From the NCBI RefSeq assembly GCF_036898465.1, contig NZ_JARUMJ010000001.1, positions 4,402,001 to 4,466,000 on the forward strand: DNA of 64,000 bases, in the 5' to 3' direction. This DNA comes from Streptomyces sp. B21-105 (GTDB lineage Bacteria; Actinomycetota; Actinomycetes; Streptomycetales; Streptomycetaceae). The notes under the pieces are model-generated. The model saw only the letters and a list, made by a program, of their open reading frames with translations. It ran no database searches and had not been told where the DNA came from. A program made the translations under genes and the position numbers. Positions 8,320 to 16,512 of this stretch are shown piece by piece (the first letter of the stretch is position 1; each line of letters begins with the position of its first letter).

Positions 8320-9321
8320 TCACACCGTCGTCGGGAGCGCTTTCGCGCCATCTTCGGTGACCCGGGTGGCTCCGAAGTACTCGGCGGTGTCGATGGGGTC
8401 GAACCGGATGACGGCCCCCGTGTAGGGCGCGTCGATCATGTACCCGCCCCCCACGTACATCCCGACGTGGTGGATGGCCCGCGAATTGTTGAGATCGGTG
8501 GAGAAGAACACCAGGTCCCCCGGCAGCAACTCGCTCCGCTTCGGATGCGGCCCGGCGTTGTACTGGTCGTTGGCGACCCGGGGCAGGGTGATCCCGACGC
8601 TCTCGTAGGCGGCCTTGGTCAGCCCGGAGCAGTCGAACCGTCCCCCCTGGTCAGCGGTGCCGTTCCCACCCCACAGATAGGGCGTGCCGAGCTTCTTCTG
8701 CGCGAAGTAGATGGCCCCGGCGGCCTGCTTCGACGGATCCACCCGAGAAACGGGAGCAGCGAAGGACTTCTCGAGCGTCGTGATCGTCTTCACGTAGGTC
8801 CGCGTCTCGCTGTACGGGGGCACCCCCCCGTATTTGATGACCGCGTCCGGTCCCGCGTTGTAGGCGGCGAGCATGTTGTGCGTGGGGTCGCCGGGGACCG
8901 ACTTGACGTACTTCGCGAGGGCGCAGTCGTACGACGCCGCCGATGGAATCGCGTCATTCGGATCCCACACGTCACGGTCGCCGTCGCCGTCGCCGTCGAC
9001 GCCGTGCGTGGCCCAGGTTCCGGGGATGAACTGAGCTATTCCCTCCGCCTTCGCCGGGCTCTTGGCGTTGGGGTTGAATCCGCTCTCCTGGTACAGCTGC
9101 GCGGCGAGCAGCGCGGGATTGATCGCCGGGCAGTGGTTTCCCCACTTCTGCACGAGCGTCTGGTACGCGGCCGGCACGGCCCCCTTGGCCAGCCCCACGC
9201 TCTTGCCGCCCACGCCGTTGACGATGTTCCCTGCGACGACGTACACGCCGACGACGAGCAGCATCACGAAGCTGAGCCCCGCCCCGGCCAGGGCACCCGC
9301 CACGATCCACGCCTTACGCAC
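8320..9321 (-). CDS. Membrane-anchored lytic transglycosylase with NlpC/P60 endopeptidase domain
   Basis: Bifunctional peptidoglycan hydrolase. Residues 4-31 form a membrane anchor. Residues about 58-185 are a lysozyme-like soluble transglycosylase domain with catalytic Glu79 (YQESGFNPNA), GIAQFIPGTW and LAAYNAGPDAVIKYGG. Residues about 197-315 are NlpC/P60 with catalytic Cys231 (FDCSGL) and His285 (HHVGMYVG). The stretch DGDGDGDRDVWDPNDA looks like a calcium loop. The GTG at 9321 follows GAGGGG by 9 bp. The two domains would cut glycan strands and stem peptides; this layout resembles cell-wall hydrolases of actinobacterial conjugation systems and of spore formation. It lies 43 bp behind the Ser/Thr kinase gene on the same strand, so co-transcription is possible. 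Confidence 0.9.
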   Translation of the reverse strand: MRKAWIVAGALAGAGLSFVMLLVVGVYVVAGNIVNGVGGKSVGLAKGAVPAAYQTLVQKWGNHCPAINPALLAAQLYQESGFNPNAKSPAKAEGIAQFIPGTWATHGVDGDGDGDRDVWDPNDAIPSAASYDCALAKYVKSVPGDPTHNMLAAYNAGPDAVIKYGGVPPYSETRTYVKTITTLEKSFAAPVSRVDPSKQAAGAIYFAQKKLGTPYLWGGNGTADQGGRFDCSGLTKAAYESVGITLPRVANDQYNAGPHPKRSELLPGDLVFFSTDLNNSRAIHHVGMYVGGGYMIDAPYTGAVIRFDPIDTAEYFGATRVTEDGAKALPTTV

Positions 9322-9364
9322 CGTCAACCGCCCCTCGCCCGCGCGGGATCCCGCCCCTGTCAGT

Positions 9365-11113
9365 CTATGAGTTTCCCACCCGGAATCCGGTGCAACCGAT
9401 GCTCTCGTAGTCGGTCGGGCTGCTCTTGACGTGATAGATGACGGCGGTCCAGTCACCCGGGTCGTTGACCACGGGGATCGACGGATCGGACTTGACGGCG
9501 GAGAGGTGGCTGCGGAAGTCGTCGGGGTAGGTCAGCTCGACGAACCCGCCGTCCTTCCAGTGCTCGTAGATGTCCACCGGCTTGCTCGTGTAGCCGATGT
9601 TCTTGCTCTCCATCATCACCGCGTACGGCTTGCCCGTGTCGGCGTCGATCTCGTGCGGCGGTTTCACGCCCACCGAGACGTAGTACGGGGCCGGCTTCTT
9701 GTCCTCGAGCTCCGCGTACTTGAAGCGGAAGGTGATTCTCGCTCGGTCGGCGACGGTGGGGGAGTCCGGATCGTCGACGTCGTCCACCCCGTACTGAAGT
9801 TCCTTCGGCGCACTGACCGCGCCGATCTGGGCGCACTTGCCGATACCGTGCGCGGCATCGGCCGGCTCCGTCGACAGGGTCCAGCGATCTCGGGAGACGC
9901 GGTCGTTCAGGATGTACTCCGGCGCCTTTTGCGACACGGCGCTCGCGGTGGGAGACGCCGAGGGCGACGCGCCGCTGCCCGTCCCCCCCGCCCTGTTCCC
10001 GTCCAGCACCTTCAGCGTCACGGCGGTGCCCGTCCCCACGACCAGGGCGACCGCGAGGGCAACGATCCACGGCGTGCGACGCGACCGTCGCTGTTCCGAA
10101 GCGGCCGTCGGCGCCAAGGGCGCGTGGGTGGGCACGTATCCGGGGAGGGCCGTCGGCACGTACCCGGGCCCCACGGTCGGCGCGTAGGCCGGCGGTGTCG
10201 GCGCTCCGTGCCCCGGCGGGACCAGTCCCGCCGCCCTGGCTGACTGGAGGTCCTGCGGCACGGCCTCGACGTCGCTGGTGAGACGAACGTAGAACGGATC
10301 CTCGGCGAGCGCGGAGGTCACCGCGCAGCGGGCGATCACCTCGGCCGGCCCGGGACGCTGATCGGGGTCTTTGGCCACGCAGTCCTGTATGAGTTCGGCC
10401 AGTTCCGGCTCGACCCCGCCGAGGTCGATGTCCTCGTGCACCACGCGGTACGACACCGCATGCGTGGGCCCCGACCCGAACGGCGGACGTCCCGTCACGG
10501 CGTAGGCCAGCGTCGCCCCGAGTGCGAACACGTCCGCGGCCGCTCCCACCTGATTGCTGATCAGTACCTCGGGTGCGGTGTACCCGGGTGTCCCCGGCGC
10601 GAGTCCGGTCTGCGTCAGGGCCGTGTCGGCGGCCCCTCGGGCGATGCCGAAGTCGATGAGCAGCGGCCCCTGCGGCGAGAGGATCACGTTCTGCGGTTTG
10701 AGGTCCCGATGGGTCACTCCGTACGCGTGGACGCTCGCCAGCGCTTCGGCCAGAGCGGCGAGCAGCCTCCGCGCACTGTCCGAGGGCATCGGTCCCCGCT
10801 CCCGCACCGCGCCGCCCAGGGTCGGCCCGGCCACATACTCCGTCGCCAGCCAATAAGGCGCCGTGTCGAGGGAGGCGTCGATGAGGTTGGCGGTGTACGC
10901 GCTGCGGACCGCCCGCACCGTCTCGACTTCGCGCCGGAACCGTGCCAGCGCTTCCGGGTGGTCGACGATCTCGTCCCGGATGACCTTGATCGCGACGAGC
11001 CGTCCACCGGGCGAGCGCCCGAGGTAGACCTGCCCCATGCCACCCGCGCCGAGCCTCGCGAGAAGCGTGTGCGCGCCTATCCGCGCAGGGTCCTGAGCCT
11101 TCAGTACGTCCAC
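9365..11113 (-). CDS. Transmembrane Ser/Thr protein kinase (PknB-like) with extracellular domain
   Basis: Eukaryotic-type kinase of 582 aa. The kinase domain (about 13-270) has the glycine loop LGAGGMGQVY, ATP-binding Lys43, catalytic HRDLKPQN with Asp137, DFG at 154, and TAPEV. A Pro-rich juxtamembrane linker includes GYVPT repeats; one membrane span lies at about 348-368, and an extracellular domain of about 210 residues with two Cys has no PASTA repeats. So it is not a classical PknB sensor and the extracellular ligand is unknown. I start at GTG 11113 (VDVLKAQDPARIG), 8 bp after AAGG; the open frame upstream is spurious. The next gene downstream is a peptidoglycan hydrolase, which suggests cell-wall signalling. 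Confidence 0.92.
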   Translation of the reverse strand: MDVLKAQDPARIGAHTLLARLGAGGMGQVYLGRSPGGRLVAIKVIRDEIVDHPEALARFRREVETVRAVRSAYTANLIDASLDTAPYWLATEYVAGPTLGGAVRERGPMPSDSARRLLAALAEALASVHAYGVTHRDLKPQNVILSPQGPLLIDFGIARGAADTALTQTGLAPGTPGYTAPEVLISNQVGAAADVFALGATLAYAVTGRPPFGSGPTHAVSYRVVHEDIDLGGVEPELAELIQDCVAKDPDQRPGPAEVIARCAVTSALAEDPFYVRLTSDVEAVPQDLQSARAAGLVPPGHGAPTPPAYAPTVGPGYVPTALPGYVPTHAPLAPTAASEQRRSRRTPWIVALAVALVVGTGTAVTLKVLDGNRAGGTGSGASPSASPTASAVSQKAPEYILNDRVSRDRWTLSTEPADAAHGIGKCAQIGAVSAPKELQYGVDDVDDPDSPTVADRARITFRFKYAELEDKKPAPYYVSVGVKPPHEIDADTGKPYAVMMESKNIGYTSKPVDIYEHWKDGGFVELTYPDDFRSHLSAVKSDPSIPVVNDPGDWTAVIYHVKSSPTDYESIGCTGFRVGNS

Positions 11114-11329
11114 TGAACCGACCTTGCCACATCGATCAGTTGGCCATGGAGGCGAGCCGTGCCGCATGTCTCCGTGCGGCCGCTCCCGCCCCCCGGCAAG
11201 CCGGTCGTGCAAAGGACGGCCCGGGCCGACGCCAAGCATCGCCCAACGTTCGATCCTCAGATCGTCATGCGGGGCCATGATTCGGCAACCTGTGCGACCG
11301 GGTTCGGGCTCGGACGTACGTTCCACCGC

Positions 11330-12109
11330 GTGAACCCTGAAGACGCCCCCCACAGATCCGTACAGCACCCTCCGGCCTCCGCCGCCACCGCCCGCCGCGC
11401 GCTGCTGCGCGGCCTCGCCGGCACGGCGACACTGGGCGGCTTCGCCCTCGCGGCGGCCCCCGCCTCCGCCGCCCCCCGCGCGACCGCCTCGCGCCACACC
11501 TCCCCGCGCGGTACCGCGCCCCGGCCCGCCACCGCCGACCAGGCGCTGCGGGAACTCGCCGCGGGCAACCGGCGCTGGCGCACCTACTGCGAGCGCCATC
11601 CGGACGAGACGCCCGCGGTCCGGACGAGCCTGACGGCCGGTCAGCAGCCCTTCGCCGTGGTCCTCGGCTGCATCGACTCGCGCGTGCCACCCGAGCTGGT
11701 GTTCGACCAGGGCCTCGGCGATCTGATGACCGTCCGCAGCGCGGGCGAGGTCCTCGACGAGGCCGTTCTCGGCAGCGTGGCCTACGGAGTGCTGGAACTG
11801 GGGATACCGCTGGTCATGGTGCTCGGGCACCAGTCGTGCGGCGCGGTGAAGGCCGCGGTGCAGGCAGACCGGTCCGGTGAGCGGCTGCCCGCCCACATCC
11901 AGTACCTGGCGGACCAGATATCCCCGGCCATCGACCGCACGAAGGACGGCGACGCCCGCGTCGACTCGACCATCGACGCCAACATCCGGGCCGTCCGCTC
12001 ACGTCTCGCCGCCGAGCCCGACCTCGCCGCGAAGATCTCCGCCGGCGAGCTGGCCGTCGTCGGCGCCCGCTACGAGCTCACCACCCAGCTCGTGCATCCC
12101 ATCGCCTAG
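11330..12109 (+). CDS. Tat-exported beta-carbonic anhydrase
   Basis: Zinc enzyme interconverting CO2 and bicarbonate. The beta-class ligands are present: Cys114, with Asp116 and Arg118 in LGCIDSRVPPE, then His167 and Cys170 in GHQSCGAVKAA. The first 48 residues form a twin-arginine signal (ARRALLRGLAGTATLGGFALAAAPASA), so the enzyme is exported. Length is 259 aa from GTG 11330; the frame is open to 11159 but the signal peptide supports the later start. The ribosome site is weak. Its TAG stop overlaps the TAG of the convergent protease gene through the palindrome CTAG. Exported beta-carbonic anhydrases occur in other Streptomyces. Confidence 0.9.
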   Translation: MNPEDAPHRSVQHPPASAATARRALLRGLAGTATLGGFALAAAPASAAPRATASRHTSPRGTAPRPATADQALRELAAGNRRWRTYCERHPDETPAVRTSLTAGQQPFAVVLGCIDSRVPPELVFDQGLGDLMTVRSAGEVLDEAVLGSVAYGVLELGIPLVMVLGHQSCGAVKAAVQADRSGERLPAHIQYLADQISPAIDRTKDGDARVDSTIDANIRAVRSRLAAEPDLAAKISAGELAVVGARYELTTQLVHPIA

Positions 12110-12861
12110 GGCTCCTGGGAATCGGAGGTCGCCTCCCGGTACAGCGCCGCGGCCTCCGGCCCCAGGACCACGCTGTACGAGACGTCGTCCGTGGAGCCGC
12201 CCTGCTCGTGGCCGCCCAGTATGCCGACGACCTCGCCGTAGCCGTTCACCCACGGGCTGCCGCTGGTGCCGCCGGAGAAGCCGGGGCAGGCTATGCGCTG
12301 CTGGGTGGCGGTGTGGACGGTGGGTTTGTTCACGCACCGTATCGGCGCCTCTTTGGCGCTGGGGTAGCCCGTCACGGTGACGGGCGTGGCCCCCGTGGCG
12401 GTGCCCGGGGTGAACCGGTTGCCGCCGACCACGTCCTCGACGCCCTCGCCGTCCGGCTTCTCCAGCGCGGCGAACGCCACGTCGCTGTCCTCGTCCTGCC
12501 CCTGTGTCCACCCGTCGGGCAGGAAGACCCTCGTGACCTTCCAGACCCCGTAGGGGGCCTCGCCGTCCTGGTAGCCGGGGACGAACGCCACGTCCTCGGC
12601 GTTCGTCAGGCAGTGCGCCGCCGTGACGACCAGGTCGCGGTGCGGGCTGTGCACCACGGACGCCGTGCAGACGTGCCCGCCGGCCAGTCTGCCGACGTCC
12701 GCGTCGTCCGCCGCGAACAGCGCGCCGACCTTCGCGGACTGCGCCGTCGCCACGGCGACGGCCGTCACCCCGAGGGGCCCGGGCCCTCCGTCGGCGGCCG
12801 CCTCGGAGGCGGAGGTGACGGCCAGCAGCACGACCGCACCGAGCAGCGCGTTTCTGTTCAT
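12106..12861 (-). CDS. Secreted trypsin-like serine protease
   Basis: Chymotrypsin-fold (S1-type) protease of 251 aa with an N-terminal Sec signal (NALLGAVVLLAVTSASEAAA). The triad is visible: His83 (TAAHCL), Asp127 (DEDSDVAF) and Ser202 (GGTSGSPW). Two Cys pairs (HVC...AHC and IRC...IAC) can form disulfides. The ATG at 12861 and a GTG at 12870 are both possible starts with weak Shine-Dalgarno sequences. No substrate can be inferred. It is convergent with the carbonic anhydrase, and the two stop codons overlap. Confidence 0.88.
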   Translation of the reverse strand: MNRNALLGAVVLLAVTSASEAAADGGPGPLGVTAVAVATAQSAKVGALFAADDADVGRLAGGHVCTASVVHSPHRDLVVTAAHCLTNAEDVAFVPGYQDGEAPYGVWKVTRVFLPDGWTQGQDEDSDVAFAALEKPDGEGVEDVVGGNRFTPGTATGATPVTVTGYPSAKEAPIRCVNKPTVHTATQQRIACPGFSGGTSGSPWVNGYGEVVGILGGHEQGGSTDDVSYSVVLGPEAAALYREATSDSQEP

Positions 12862-13395
12862 CGAATCCACTGTGTCCCACGAAGGTGAGAGAAGCGACAG
12901 ATACCTCTCCCGACGCTACCCACACCCGGCCCGCACAACCGTTCCCCCTTCGCTCGCCAGTACGATCAGCGCGACCAGCACGAATGCCCCGCAGCGGCCA
13001 GCACAGGCCCGCCCGGGACGCAGCCCCCGCCCACCCGGGACGCCACCCCGCCCGCACTCGGCGGCATCGACGCGCGCGGCCGGCGACACCGCGCGAGGCG
13101 CAGACGACACCACGCGAGGTGAAGTCCCGGCACGCCGCGTCCACTTGACCGGGACCATCCGCCCCCATAGGTCAAGCGGCGGCCATCGCCGCACCATCCC
13201 CCCGTCATTGATCAGCAATCACCCGGCCCCCTCCGGTATTGCGGAAGTCAGGATTCCACCAGGCATCTTGTTGTCGCGTACTCAACAAAGGAACAGTCGT
13301 CGTGGGCCGCCGCCCGCCACCGGGGACCACGTACCGGTGGCACGCATCACCCCCACCCGCACCGCCCCTGTCACCCCGTCATCAGGAGCTGTCCG
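12862..13395. other. 534-bp intergenic region between divergent secreted proteases
   Basis: Holds the promoters of the trypsin-like gene (left) and the sedolisin gene (right). I see no convincing reading frame. The only structure noted is an inverted repeat TTGTTG...CAACAA (13268-13273 and 13283-13288) about 110 bp before the sedolisin start. Confidence 0.5.
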
Positions 13396-14745
13396 TTGCG
13401 TACGACGACTTCCCCCGCCTCCCCCACCTCCCCCGCCACCCCCGTCAGATCCGGCCGACGAGGCCGCGCCGGCGCCTCGATCCTCGGCGCCGCCGCCCTC
13501 GTACTCGCCGGACTCGGCACCGCGGCCCAGGCGAACGCGGCACCCGCCCACACGACGCCCTCGAAGGTCACCTGGGCGGCCACCCCCTGTGCCACCCCCA
13601 AGCACAAGGGTGACCTGACCTGCAACTCCTTCCGCGTCACCGGCGGCACCACCGCCTTCCAGAAGGCACGCGCCGCCGACACCGGCGAGGCCGCCGCCGT
13701 CACCCCGAAGGCGGCCGCCGCCGGCCCCACCGGCTACGGCCCGTCCGACCTCCAGGACGCCTACGGCCTGACCGGCGCCGCATCGGGCAACGGCTCCGGC
13801 GAGACCATCGCGATCGTCGACGCGTACGACGACCCGAACGCCGCCGCCGACCTCGCCAAGTACCGCTCCTACTACGGCCTTCCCGCCTGCACGGTGGCCA
13901 GCGGCTGCTTCAAGAAGGTGAGCCAGACCGGCTCGACGACCTCGCTGCCCTCCGCCGACAGCGGCTGGGCCGAGGAGGAGTCCCTGGACCTCGACATGGC
14001 CAGCGCGGTCTGCCCGAACTGCAAGATACTGCTCGTCGAGGCCACCTCCGCGTCCATGGCCAACCTCGGCAAGGCCGTGAACGAGGCCGTGACGCTGGGC
14101 GCGAAGTTCGTCTCCAACAGCTACGGCGGCGCCGAGTCCTCCTCGGACACCTCGTACGACACCTCGTACTTCAAGCACGCCGGCGTCGCCATCACCGTCA
14201 GCGCGGGCGACGAGGGCTACGGGGCCGAGTACCCGGCCTCCTCCAGGTACGTGACGTCCGTGGGCGGCACCGCCCTGTCCACGTCCTCGAACTCCCGCGG
14301 GTGGACCGAGAAGGTCTGGAACACCAGCTCCACCGAGGGCACCGGCTCGGGCTGCTCCGCCTACGACGCCAAGCCGACCTGGCAGACCGACACCGGCTGC
14401 GCCAAGCGCACCGTCTCCGACGTCTCGGCCGTGGCCGACCCGGCGACCGGCGTCTCCGTCTACGACTCCTACGGCGTCACCGCCGGCTGGTACACCTTCG
14501 GCGGCACCAGCGCCTCCGCGCCCATCATCGCCGCCGTATACGCCCTCGCCGGCACCCCCGGCAGCAGCGACTACCCGGCCGCCTACCCCTACGCGGCCGC
14601 CGGCACCTCCGCCCTGAACGACGTCACCAGCGGCAGCAACGGCTCCTGCTCCTCCAGCGCCTCCTACCTCTGCACCGCCCGCTCCGGCTACGACGGCCCC
14701 ACCGGCCTCGGCACCCCCGAGGGGACGGACGCCTTCACCGGATGA
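13396..14745 (+). CDS. Secreted sedolisin-type (S53) serine-carboxyl peptidase
   Basis: Acid-type endopeptidase of the sedolisin family with a Ser-Glu-Asp triad. The 449-residue product starts at TTG 13396, 7 bp behind AGGAG, and has a signal peptide ending near ANAA (residue 49). Catalytic residues: Glu194 and Asp198 in WAEEESLDLDMAS, and Ser372 in GGTSASAPI. Asp142 lies in IVDAYDDPNAA, and an aspartate-rich C-terminal region may bind calcium as in the family. The usual large propeptide is short here (about residues 50-110). Paired cysteines suggest disulfides, fitting an extracellular enzyme. A long perfect hairpin follows at 14820. Confidence 0.9.
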   Translation: MRTTTSPASPTSPATPVRSGRRGRAGASILGAAALVLAGLGTAAQANAAPAHTTPSKVTWAATPCATPKHKGDLTCNSFRVTGGTTAFQKARAADTGEAAAVTPKAAAAGPTGYGPSDLQDAYGLTGAASGNGSGETIAIVDAYDDPNAAADLAKYRSYYGLPACTVASGCFKKVSQTGSTTSLPSADSGWAEEESLDLDMASAVCPNCKILLVEATSASMANLGKAVNEAVTLGAKFVSNSYGGAESSSDTSYDTSYFKHAGVAITVSAGDEGYGAEYPASSRYVTSVGGTALSTSSNSRGWTEKVWNTSSTEGTGSGCSAYDAKPTWQTDTGCAKRTVSDVSAVADPATGVSVYDSYGVTAGWYTFGGTSASAPIIAAVYALAGTPGSSDYPAAYPYAAAGTSALNDVTSGSNGSCSSSASYLCTARSGYDGPTGLGTPEGTDAFTG

Positions 14746-14819
14746 CCTGACCACCCGTCACCACTCGTCATCATCCGTCACACCGAACAGCCACAGTGAG
14801 CCGTGGGGGCCACGCGTGG

Positions 14820-14868
14820 CGAAGGGCGAACGGGCCGCGGCACCCAGCCGCGGCCCGTTCGCCCTTCG
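14820..14868 (+). terminator. Long perfect hairpin after the sedolisin gene
   Basis: Two perfectly complementary 21-base arms (14820-14840 and 14848-14868) around a 7-base loop, 75 bp past the stop codon. There is no T-run, which is common for Streptomyces terminators. It isolates the sedolisin transcript from the operon starting at 15154. Confidence 0.85.
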
Positions 14869-15153
14869 TCGTGAGACCATCGAAACGTACGCTCACCCGA
14901 CCGGCCGTCAGAATCCGCGCAGGGCCGCGAAGTGGGCTAACGACGGAACCACACCTCAGGTTCCGCTCCGGCCTCGTTGCCCGGCGTGACCTGCCGTGAT
15001 ACACAGAGTTACCATACGAGCTATTCGTACGAATCCCACCCGCCAATGACGCCAAGTCGACACTACGACGGCGACTTTGTCGGCGAGAATGAGACGTGAC
15101 CTCTGCACACCCGCAGAGGCCGGCAGAACTACCCACCAGGGGCGGTGACTTAC
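14869..15153 (+). promoter_or_regulatory. Upstream region of the cmd-type operon
   Basis: The 285 bp before the operon contain an AT-richer patch with overlapping palindromes: TACGA-GCTAT-TCGTA (15015-15029) and TTCGTACGAA (15024-15033). They are good candidates for binding of a developmental regulator, but I cannot name one. No clear -35/-10 pair was identified. Confidence 0.45.
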
Positions 15154-15462
15154 ATGCTGTTCGCGGCCGACAAGGGCGACATCAACACCATCATCGGCGG
15201 GATCGCTCCCGACTGGGGGCCCTTCGGCAGCCTGGGCAACGAGGCCAAGGTGATGATCGAGGTCGTGATGGCGGTCGCCATCCTCCTCTGCCTCGGCATC
15301 GCCATCTGGGGCGCGGCCAAACAGCGCATCGGCGCGACGGCCCTGCGGGACACCTTCAGCGCGGAACAGGGCAAAGGCCTCATCATCGCCGGCCTGACAG
15401 GCGTCTTCATCATCGGCTCCCTGGGGACCCTGTTCACGATCGTGTACGGCATGGCCGTGTAG
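15154..15462 (+). CDS. Small two-span membrane protein, VirB2/TrbC pilin-like (cmd operon gene 1)
   Basis: A 102-residue protein with two strong membrane spans (about 35-52 and 77-98) separated by a short basic/polar loop, the topology of VirB2/TrbC pilin subunits and of small membrane proteins that open actinobacterial T4SS operons. Sequence identity to a pilin cannot be judged by eye. The ATG at 15154 is preceded by AGGGGCGG; a GTG at 15145 is alternative. It is first of six same-strand genes (15154-22487) corresponding by recall to S. coelicolor SCO4131-SCO4126 (cmd cluster), whose deletion was reported to disturb sporulation, chromosome segregation and actinorhodin control. Confidence 0.75.
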   Translation: MLFAADKGDINTIIGGIAPDWGPFGSLGNEAKVMIEVVMAVAILLCLGIAIWGAAKQRIGATALRDTFSAEQGKGLIIAGLTGVFIIGSLGTLFTIVYGMAV

Positions 15463-15663
15463 CTGCGGCCACCGCACCACCCCCAGTCCCGTCCGGGCAC
15501 GCCCGGCCCCCCGTCCCCACCCACCTGTCGTGCCCACCGGCTGAGGTTGCGTTTCCCTGATGTCCCTGATGTCGAGTCACCACACCGCGCCCGCGCGGGA
15601 ACCAGCACGGCTACCGTCGTACTTCTACGCGTTCCGGTACGGCAACGAGGGGGCGTACCCGGC

Positions 15664-16512
15664 ATGACTCCCGGCGACGACAACGACTACGGCGAACCCG
15701 CGCGCACCGACGAGGGCCCGCGCTACGGCGGAACACGCGTCCGGCTCCCGGAGGACGACCCCTACGGCCAGGCCCGCAGAGGCCCGCGCGGCCCCTCACG
15801 CAGCATGGTGACGGTCGTCGGCGTCGTCGTCGTGCTGATCGCGGCGATCGCCTTCGCGAACCGCGGAGGAGATGATTCCCCTTCCGGGTCGTCCACTTCG
15901 ACGGCCGGCGGCAAGCCGAACGCCACCAGCACGGAGGCAACCGGCACAAAGCCGGTCCAGTCGAAGACGGGCGGGATCCCCTCGGGGTTCGCCCACACCC
16001 GGCAGGGAGCCGAGTCGGCCGCCGCCAACTTCGCTGTAGCGCTGGGCTCGACCGGCATGTTCCAGAAGAACAGCCGGCACGACCTCGTCGACACCGTCTA
16101 CACCACCACCGCCGCGGCCAAACTGCAGGCCGCGATGGACCAGGCGTACTCGGCCGACTTCCTCGCGAGAATGGGCCTCGACGCCGACGGCAACGCCCCG
16201 AAGGGCAACACCTTCGTCTCCCGGGTGGTGCCGGTGGGCACGACCGCACAGGCCTACTCCGCCGCCGGAGCCAAGGTCGCCGTCTGGTACCTGGGCCTCA
16301 TCGGCATGTCCGGCACGACCTCGACCGACCCGGTCACCTCGTCGTGGAAGACCTGGACCTTCGACCTCCAGTGGACCGACGGTGACTGGAAGATCGCTGG
16401 CGACACCCAACAGGACGGCCCCGCGCCGGTCCCCGGCGACGATGCGGCCGCCACCTCCGACGAGATCAGCAAGGCCATCGAGGAGTACGGAGGGTTCACG
16501 TATGCCCGGTAA
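15664..16512 (+). CDS. Single-span protein with extracytoplasmic domain, VirB8-position gene (cmd operon gene 2)
   Basis: A 282-residue protein: a charged cytoplasmic N terminus, one membrane span at about 48-65, a Ser/Thr-rich linker, and a globular domain (about 105-280) with alternating helix/strand pattern (GAESAAANFAVALGSTGMF, VAVWYLGLIGMSG, WTFDLQWTDGDWKIAGD). This bitopic layout with an NTF2-like ending (W-x-x-x-x-L-x-W...DWKI) is what VirB8/TcpC-type conjugation proteins show; that assignment is inference. The ATG at 15664 follows GAGGGGG. It overlaps the next gene by 11 bp, indicating translational coupling in the operon. Confidence 0.75.
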   Translation: MTPGDDNDYGEPARTDEGPRYGGTRVRLPEDDPYGQARRGPRGPSRSMVTVVGVVVVLIAAIAFANRGGDDSPSGSSTSTAGGKPNATSTEATGTKPVQSKTGGIPSGFAHTRQGAESAAANFAVALGSTGMFQKNSRHDLVDTVYTTTAAAKLQAAMDQAYSADFLARMGLDADGNAPKGNTFVSRVVPVGTTAQAYSAAGAKVAVWYLGLIGMSGTTSTDPVTSSWKTWTFDLQWTDGDWKIAGDTQQDGPAPVPGDDAAATSDEISKAIEEYGGFTYAR

